Assembly (NCBI GenBank): GCA_035079385.1
Contig: JAVHKY010000028.1
Span: 4,650,001 to 4,714,000, forward strand
Length of the DNA: 64,000 nt
Direction: 5' to 3'
Origin: Aspidiotus rigidus
Lineage: Eukaryota; Arthropoda; Insecta; Hemiptera; Diaspididae
Shown here: in pieces, positions 56,901-64,000 of the stretch
Position numbering within the stretch: position 1 is the stretch's first letter
How the letters are laid out: each line of letters opens with the position of its first letter
Notes under the pieces: generated by a model
Told to the model about the DNA's origin: nothing
Seen by the model: the letters and a program-made list of their open reading frames with translations, nothing else
Database searches by the model: none
Translations under genes and position numbers: made by a program

Positions 56901-58544
56901 AGCTTGAAACTTAAACAAGGCGAAAACATATTTTTTCTAACATAAACATTTTTTTTTGACGAAAACATATTTTTTCCAACAAAAACATGTTTGTTTTTTG
57001 AAAAAACATGTTTTTTCCAACGAAAACATGTTTTGTCCTTTCAAATTTAAGCTTCAAGCTTAAGTTTTAAGCTAAAACTCCTAAATCATAAATAAGTCTC
57101 AAGCATAAGCGAAAAGAAATTCTATTTCAAGTTTAAGCCTTAAGCTTAAGCGAAAAGAAATCCTATTTTAAGTTAAAGCGAAAAGAAATTCTATTTTAAG
57201 TTTGGTTTAAGTCTTAGGCTTAAGCCCTAAAATCGAACCGCTAACCACCCTTGCACCTAAGATCGATGACAGACTCGTAATGTCCGTCTTCTCGGAGGAA
57301 AATTTCTTTAATTTCATCACCTTCATGTTTCTTTTAAACGAGTTTGGAAAATTCTCTCTAAATCCTCTATATTTTTAAAGCTTTTTTCAATTGTCTACAT
57401 TCTGTGTCTGACTCACAACGTCTTAGCACAGTCAGATACATTTCTCAATTTTTTAAATTTTCTAGTCAAAAGCCCAGCGTCTTTTAAAGATTAATCTATT
57501 TAAATAAATTGTCGAATTTCACAACTTGCATGCTTTTTATCCTAGCTCGATGGGTTGTTTCTGTAGCGCAAACCTATAAAGTATGAAAGCCTAAAATTTT
57601 TTGTTTTTCAGTGGAAATTATTCTGTTCGATGAATCGATCGATAACAGACCAACTATAACCGGAGGACCTTTATTTGATGAATGCTATCTTTTTGAACAA
57701 TTGCATTTCCATTGGGGTAAAAAGGATTCCTGTGGAAGCGAACATCGTATAGACGGGAGATGGTCCGAAAAAATATTCTCTAAATCAATTTTAAACATGA
57801 GCAACATGTTATGTAATCGCCGTATTTTTCTTTTCACATTTCAGCTATTCTACAGAAGTGCATATAGTATTCTTCAAGGAGAAATATGGCTCCTTTGCAG
57901 CAGCCAAAAATTTCACCGATGGAGTGACAGTCATCTCGTTTTTCGGAGAGGTAAACTAAACGTGACTTCACTCAAAAGGATAATTACTTATTCTTATTTT
58001 ATCGGACAACTTTTTGTTTTAGCATTCCAAACGCGATAACCCAGATTTCTCGCATTTGGTCAATAAATTAGATTACGTGAAAGAACCTGGCTCAGAAGCT
58101 AAAGGATCATTTAAAAAAGAATTCAAATTCGTTAAAGTCTTATTGCAACAACAAAATTACTTCACGTTTCCCGGTTCCTTGACAACGCCCGATTATCAAG
58201 AGTGTGTCACTTGGATTATGTACACTAAGCCATTTCCTATATCCAGTAAACAAGTAAGAGTTTTTCTACACATATTGATGAATTGTTGATGATGCAGTCT
58301 GTAACCGGTACTTTAAACGTTTTTCTTTTAGCTGAACGCATTTAGGCGCTTAAAACGGCAAGATGGTGAAGGAATGATCCGTGAAAATGATCGCGAATTG
58401 CAAGCCTTCGGCAACCGTCCAATCATTACTCCAGCAATTAAGGAAGGCATCCAGGTTCGACCTATGGAGGCAGATTCACCGTATTTTGAAGAGGACGAAT
58501 GCCCCCCAAATCCATGCGACAGACCCGATGATTTTAATTTTTAG
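50993..58544 (+). CDS. alpha-carbonic anhydrase 2 (secreted)
   Basis: Six exons: 50993-51089, 55710-55913, 57612-57762, 57845-57950, 58023-58253 and 58332-58544, joining in frame to 333 residues. Exon 1 encodes a signal peptide (MKIQMNWWTFIVSLPILVLA) and a His-rich linker. Zinc ligands are His132 and His134 in QLHFHWG and His157 in STEVH. Glu144 (GSEHRID) and the Thr pair of GSLTTPD are kept. The His64 proton-shuttle position after NTG is Thr. Exon 3, 4 and 5 sizes (151, 106, 231) equal those of carbonic anhydrase 1. The C-terminus differs: an acidic Cys/Pro tail (DECPPNPCDRPDD). Intron 1 is 4.6 kb and contains the hAT relic. The exon 3 donor is a weak GTCCGA, but the frame and the matching TG|C join of the paralogue support it. 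Lipase 2 starts about 0.67 kb downstream. Confidence 0.9.
53105..53960 (-). pseudogene. decayed hAT-like transposase
   Basis: The minus strand, read across several stops and frameshifts, gives pieces typical of hAT transposases: CILHGLHRVREKVRELFP then NQLV (about 53830-53750), KIFLKCPARISVYKK (about 53730-53690), and near the end APLTLVDIERTFSDYKLVLS then RHSFWQDNLEKHLIFMHN (about 53260-53130). That last block is the dimerisation-region signature with an ERTFS core. It cannot encode a working protein. Flanking DNA has GGCATTTTTGGCATTT-like words. Confidence 0.7.
54247..54470. mobile_element. hAT MITE with perfect 8-bp target duplication
   Basis: Ends CAGAGACCGGATTTCTCGGC and ATCCGGTCTCTG; flanked on both sides by AATATGAA (54239-54246 and 54471-54478). 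The interior is made of TGCCGAA / GGCAAAA words. It lies close to the hAT transposase relic. Confidence 0.92.
56387..56522. mobile_element. foldback MITE family B, copy 2
   Basis: Same long arms as 33141-33276 (GGATGCTCATTGCCC, AACACCATTTCTCTCTGAT), in the opposite internal orientation. AAAT flanks both ends, supporting a 4-bp target duplication. Confidence 0.88.
56782..57253. mobile_element. AAGCTTAA-rich hAT-like MITE family D, copy 2
   Basis: Ends CAAGGGTGGTGG and CCACCCTTG, flanked by CACCTAAG at 56774-56781 and 57254-57261, a perfect 8-bp target duplication. The interior holds AAGCTTAAGC words and GAAAACATGTTTTTTCC repeats. Reverse orientation relative to 26079-26510. Confidence 0.9.
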
Positions 58545-59209
58545 ATAATGACGTACCTGCGATAGCTTAAATTATCTTACTTCTTTTTTTACTTTGCTCA
58601 TAAATATAGCTCCTAACTTGGGCACCATTCTACAATTTTTATGTTCGTAGTCGGTGTTAGTCCGAGCAGAGGAAGTGATCTTCGTTTCAATTTGTCTTCC
58701 TATACCAGTCTTTTCTAATCGTTATAAACGAAAATGAATTCTCACAAGTTATGGAGACGTGATTAAAGATAGTTACCCCCTCCCAGTTTAAGTGATAGGA
58801 ATTCAAAATAGAAAATTTACATTAATGATCAATAGAAGATTTCCGGAGAAAGAAACTGAAATAGCGGTTCTTCTTTCCTGCCTAATTTATCCGTTTGATC
58901 ACAAGCAGGTACAGCTGTCGCAATAATACCGATTGACTTTATAGATCTGTTGATTCAATACCAGAAAGAAAACTCGACGAAGTCATATCAGCCCCCTCAC
59001 CGCGAGGTCGTAAACTCACTTTGAACAGTTGTTGAGAAAAAAACGAAGACTAGCACAGCACAAGCACAGAATTAAAACGTGACAGGTAGAAATTTTATGA
59101 AATTCTAAATATGTACAGTTTTTCAATTTCGAGTAATAAACTGAAATAAACTGGGCAAATTTTTAATCAAAATAATTAGATAAAATTTAGAAGAGAGCAA
59201 CAAACGCGG

Positions 59210-62200
59210 ATGAACACCAGTCAAACGATTTCTCTGTGGACGATAATTCTATTTCCAAGTAAGAGTGTACGATTTTCACTTTTCTTTTTTTTCATTTTTG
59301 TGCGTATCTAATTTATATTATCGTACGCAGCGATAAAATCGGCCGAAGAGAATGCAGCGACAAAATCGGCCGAAGAGGATGCAGCGATAAAAGCGGTCGA
59401 AGAGGTCTGTTACCCGGTGATTGGATGTTTCAGCCTGGAGTCACCATGGGATGGTTTTTGGAGACCTGCACCACAATCTCCGGAGAGTTTACGTATACAG
59501 TTCTATCTGATTACTAGGTATTATATAGCTCTTATTTTCACGTCTTCAGGACCCTTCATTTGGATTACAGATTGATAAATTTAGTTTCCCTTAATTAGGT
59601 ACCTACGTTTCTTGCTCTCTCATTCTTTCATGTCCGTTTATTTGACAAAAAGTCTCATTGTAAATATTTAAATAATTCTATGTCCTACCTGGGCATCTAT
59701 TCAACTTTTTTTTTCCTCCGATTACGACTTTCATTTCAATTACTTGCATCTCCTCAGCTGAAACTTATTTTTTTTTTGGAAGAGAAAGTCATTCGGCCCT
59801 CCATCTTCGAACCCTGCCTCCACTTTTTCTTTTTCAGTACATTTCTTTTTTTTTGTTCAATATATCGTATATTTAAGCGATCGTTTAAGAAATTCAATTT
59901 CCGCATTTGTTGTAGAAATACACACCACAAATCAATCGAAGACTGGAGGATAGGAATCACCGAAACTTATAGGCCAGCTTTTGGAGCAATGGTCGATTTG
60001 GACTATCAGAAGACAAGAGATATGACAGTGATTCAAATTTACGGCTATTACAGTAGTGAAGACAGAAAATGGAATCGAATAAAGGCTATGGCTGAAGCAT
60101 ATTTATCTAAAGTAAGTCTACTCAGCATCAGAAATATTCGAGAAATTATTCAAGCGTAATCTTGCATGGGCGCTTGTATTACAACAATCATAAAGAAGGA
60201 GAAATTAGTTGCAGAAAATCCGTGTCATACTTAGCCTCGGGGTCAGCAGATTATCGAGGCCATTGCGTAAATCTCGCGACTCTCATTGAAAAACCTATAC
60301 CAAAATACAAAATTAAAAGAAGTTATTCTCAACAGTCTTACGAAGACGTCTTACAGAAATATTTGTCTGTCATAACTAGAGTTGATGGAAGTTTTTGTTT
60401 CATGAGAAGCTTTACGGGAAAAATATCCGCCGTTTCTTTTGGGAAAATGACCCTCTGGTCTTTGTTAGAGACTTTGACAATCGAGCTGACATTATACAAC
60501 AGTAGGGAGACCCCGATTATCCTCCACCATCGAGTCATATTACATGTATGGAGAGTGTAATTTAACAAAATTTTACTTGTGCACAATCGAAAGGAATATG
60601 TAGGCTAGCCGGCTAATTTTCAGAGAAGTCGAGGCAGAGCCATGACCTAAGAGGATAAGCTAATACTCTCAAGATGGTTTGGAAGAAAGTACAAAAATCC
60701 GCAATGAAACAGGCTCTCTGCTTATTCTGATTAAGGCAATAAATGAAACCCCCTTAGTGGCGAAAAAGGTTAGCTTCAAGTTTTTGAAATATCTCATGTC
60801 TTTCCTGAAGTTTCCTGAATCCTAGCCCTTAATTTCAAAATTTTCGCATAATAAACTATATGACGGCATCAGCTAGTAACGTCATTAACCATGACCCTGG
60901 GCCTAGACCAAGGAGTAGTACCCCAATTCTGAAATCTGGAACTATGACGTCATCAGCCATGACCCGGAGGCCTTATATAAGAATGGAGACTGTTAAGAGG
61001 CTTAGGAGCGTGGTGAGCGACCCCAAAAATAGAAGAGAATAAGGAAGAGAAAGAGCCCAAGCTGATAAAGTTATGAATGGTGATGGTTTCACAGACAGTC
61101 ATTATGGATAGTTACCGGTATGGCGTCACTAATTTTGTGTGAGCCCTCCTCAGCTAGACAGCTTATCCTGCAGTACACCATCCAGGCTATATTTGTCCAA
61201 GAACGCAGCGCACGCCTCTGTGAGAAAAATTTACAAGCCCATGATTTCATTACAAAGCAGGCGTGGCCTCAAAATATAGATGAGATTACTCACTAGTAGA
61301 TAATTATGAAACATAGGCTAATCTTCATTTGTTTGGCTCTGCCAGAAATGCTCCTTTTTTAAAATTACTTGTATTTTAGCCGCCCGGGCCGTAGGTGCCA
61401 GAGGGAGAGTAAGCATGCGAAGGAGAGCTGAGTTTATAGATGGCATTTTGTGTGCGTGTTGGTTAAGAGACGGCGCGTATATATCGATACATCAGCGAAT
61501 TAGCACGTGAGATAGTCTGCCTAACATACAGTAAAGTAGGCTTATAATTCGGACCGGGCAGCGCTAGCATCGCGCAAAAGTTTTGAATTTTTTAAGATCT
61601 CTCAAAAATATGATCAACTGAAAGAAAATTTTCCACTCTTCAATTTCGTTCCTTACGAGTACACGCCTAAATTCATTATTTTTGGAGAAATGTAAGAAAA
61701 ACTAAAAAATCACCTTTGGTTTCAAGTCACGATCACCGTTCGCTTATCAGTACTTTCTAGGTATTTTACATAGGCGACGCTAGCGATCCTACAATATGCC
61801 CGGTCCGAATAGGACAAGGAATGGCGAATGAGCGAAGTGAATGGGGAGCCTGTCAGCTAGTTAGCCAGTCATACAGAATACTAGGACTTGGCTGCAGGGA
61901 CATGACCGTTTGTAGTAACAAACCGGTTGCCTGAATCTGTCAATGACGCAATTAGCCTCTAGGTGATTCATTACATCTCGCATTCTTATTTTCAAATGGT
62001 GTCGTTTGATCACGAGCGGACAGATTTTAGCCCGCTGAGAAAAATTTTATCAATGCCATGGCAACGCCATTTTTGCAACAAATGGCACAATATTGCCATT
62101 TTTCAAGCGTTCTGATTGGTCAAATTTCAAAAAATGGGCATGGTCAGTTGTTTTGTCAAGAATTTGGCAAAATATCAGCCATATGGAATGATTTTTCACA

Positions 62201-63452
62201 GCAGTACAGTCAGAAAATAGGAAATGTTTGTTCTTCAAATTAAGTTCTCTTGAATTTTTCTCTAAGATACACCCTAATTGAAATTTAACTATCTGAAATT
62301 CTCTATTACCTCCCATAAGAGCGCCTGTAAACGTCAGCCTCCTGGCATTGTTGTTATTTTTCAGGCAAGCCGGCCTGTTACTAGGGACGGTCATGATATA
62401 TAACCTAATATACCTCCTGTAGAGCTTTCTATAAGCCCTCGAGATAATCTAAAGTTTTGTCCGGCCGCTAATGCCGCAAGTCATTTCAAACAAATAGGGC
62501 GTTTAAAAACACATGAAACAAAATTTTTATTTGTTTGGCCCTGCCAGAACATGTTTTGTTTACTTATTGTGTAAGCCTAAAATGTTGGTAATAAAAGTTC
62601 TTTTGAATTGTACAGCAAGATGTAAACGTGATATTTGTAGATTGGGATTCGAATGGTCATTCACGCGGTTATCGAGAGTGCGTCTCCAATACGCGAGTAG
62701 TTGCTGCAGTAGCTGCCAAGTAGGCTTCTAATTTACAAATACTCATATAGGTACCTAATCATGTACCTATGTGTATATCTGGAAAAATTTGATATCATAT
62801 CCCATTTTGACCGGATCGTTCGGTATCTATGAAACAGTGCACAAATATTTAATGTTGTTGTCACGGGAGATATAGACGATCTGGTAGAATTACTTAATAC
62901 TGGCGCCCATTTTGATAACATCATCGGAAGTAGGCATACTCATAGAGAAATCTAAGCATTTAAAAACTTGACAAGACTTTTTATATACCTTAAGTATGGA
63001 AGACTATCTTAGCACGTGCTTCCCTCAGCTCTAGAGTCATAAAATGCGCAAGCAAGAAAGACTTTGAAAATTGAAATCTGGGTATCATTAAACTTGAAAT
63101 TTTGCATTGCTTTCCATCTAACTTTTGAAGCGGTTCTTCTAATAAAACTAAGAAAAACAGGAATGAGTAAAAATGATCACATTATCACACAAATAATCCT
63201 ACGTGTAGTAACTCAGTATAAGGTCTAAAGATGAATTTTATAATATCAGCCGGTTGATTGTAATTCAACTTGGAATTTTCATTCCATTCTGTCTGTTTAA
63301 TCGTCATCGTTCTTGATTTTACAGATTAATTGAAGGCCTGACCGCATTCAATGACTTGACTCCAAGTAAAATTCACATTATTGGTTTCAGTTTAGGCGCT
63401 CATATAGCTGGTTATATTGGAAAAATAATTCCTGGAATTCATCGGATTACAG
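59210..63452 (+). CDS. pancreatic-type lipase 2, partial (runs off the right edge)
   Basis: Five exons are seen: 59210-59258, 59331-59517, 59916-60111, 62616-62719 and 63325-63452. Exons 1, 3, 4 and 5 have the same lengths (49, 196, 104, 128) and phases as lipase 1. Exon 1 gives a hydrophobic start (ISLWTIILFP). Exon 2 begins with a threefold repeat (IKSAEENAA, TKSAEEDAA, IKAVEE) before the family motif CYPVIGCFSLESPW. The core has FVDWDSN, NTRVVAAVAAK and the nucleophile elbow with Ser201 in GFSLGAH. The exon 4 donor is GTAGGC; reading on gives TAG at once. The exon with the catalytic Asp (GLDPA) was not found before 64000, so the gene continues to the right. Same family and likely secreted location as lipase 1. 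Confidence 0.88.
60112..62615. other. intron 3 of lipase 2
   Basis: About 2.5 kb with no exon recognised. It contains TGACGTCA-type repeat text at about 60860-60990 (ACGTCATCAGCCATGACCC) and a TIR element at 61548-61809. The ORF at 60162-60560 has no family resemblance; it is either chance or a leftover. Confidence 0.5.
61548..61809. mobile_element. TIR element (lipase 2 intron 3)
   Basis: Ends TTCGGACCGGGCA and TGCCCGGTCCGAA are perfect inverted repeats; GCGCTAGCATCG and CGACGCTAGCG continue the pairing inward. 262 bp, non-coding. Related text (GACCGGTCAGCGCTAGTATCG) occurs near 38567. Confidence 0.85.
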
Positions 63453-64000
63453 GTACTTTCAATCGTCGTCTAGCTAAACATTGGTAGCCTAAAGAAAAAT
63501 TAATGCCTTTAAATATGTACCTTGCGAATAGAGGAAAAATATTGAAATTTTGGTGGTACCTATAATTAAGAGCAGCTGGGGGCGATTGACTCGTGAAAAA
63601 AGATTCTAGGAGTAAAATACATATTAAGATCACCCCCTCCTCTATTCTTCTGAATCTTGATTCGCAAATTCGGAATCTAGTAGGAGAGCTAGTGGCGATA
63701 TTTAGAATGCACCATAAGGTGAACATGGTGTTTTTGACCATAAAAGGATATACCTAGATAAAATCATAAAATCAGCTTCACTGCCCTAAATATTATTTAA
63801 ATAGAAAAATGTACAGAATGAAAATTGTAGCTCTCTTAATCATAATTATCTAGATTTTTGTAGAATTTTTCTCACATCTTCTCCTTTTTGACCAAATTGT
63901 ACCAATTAGCAAACAGTATTTGTTTCGTCCCTAGCTAGGGAGGGCAAACCCTCTACCCGAATTTGCGAATGTAGATCAAACTCCTTCGTGTCGAGGTAAT

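Noticed and set aside
60162..60560. 132-codon ORF in lipase 2 intron 3
   Set aside because: It does not match the lipase 1 exon that should follow, and exon 4 of lipase 2 is clear at 62616-62719.
1..64000. tRNA, rRNA or CRISPR features
   Set aside because: None was recognised on reading; no regular spacer-repeat array or rRNA-like block is present. A tRNA scan could not be run.

Overview
This window looks like nuclear DNA from an insect, most likely a sap-sucking hemipteran. The genes are split by short GT-AG introns. The intergenic DNA is AT-rich, scattered with short GTACCTA-type motifs, and packed with small foldback transposons. The protein families are animal ones: an agrin-type NtA domain, UFC1, an insect-type GNAT, an SLC35D nucleotide-sugar transporter, mitochondrial D-2-hydroxyglutarate dehydrogenase (D2HGDH), alpha-carbonic anhydrases and pancreatic-type lipases. 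No bacterial operons, rRNA, tRNA or CRISPR were seen. The species assignment is inference.

Layout. Positions 1-10.3 kb are mostly non-coding and probably lie within or beyond the first intron of an agrin-like gene, whose signal-peptide/NtA exon is at 10355-10926 (-). A decayed coding sequence with three in-frame TGA codons and a frameshift sits at 8243-9061 (+). UFC1 (13229-14410, +) converges on a GNAT acetyltransferase gene (14684-15693, -). An SLC35D-type transporter (18751-19812, -) is divergent from D2HGDH (+), which starts at 20770.

The most striking locus is D2HGDH. A complete seven-exon gene ends at 23290. It is followed by two more copies of its last two exons (24051-27309 and 27728-28585), each with intact splice sites, matching exon lengths and phases, and its own stop codon, but without any 5' exons. 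The extra C-termini keep the metal-binding and catalytic His/Glu residues but change residues that bind the substrate side chain. This looks like a triplicated alternative 3'-terminal cassette that could give one FAD/N-terminal scaffold three substrate pockets.

Positions 30.7-64 kb hold a second structured locus: carbonic anhydrase 1 (30750-37185), lipase 1 (42585-48499), carbonic anhydrase 2 (50993-58544) and lipase 2 (59210 to beyond the right edge), all on the + strand. Matching exon sizes and phases point to tandem duplication of a two-gene carbonic anhydrase-lipase module. All four start with a separate hydrophobic signal-peptide exon. Carbonic anhydrase 1 also has a phase-compatible alternative first exon with no signal peptide.

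Introns and spacers are full of non-autonomous elements. At least five families occur twice, and several show 8-bp target duplications of the hAT type. There is also a decayed hAT-like transposase (about 53.1-53.96 kb), a LINE ORF1-like coiled-coil ORF, a palindrome-rich CCCGGG tract, and degenerate repeats built around TGACGTCA. All exon models were assembled by hand from splice signals, reading frame and family knowledge. No alignment or transcript data were available.
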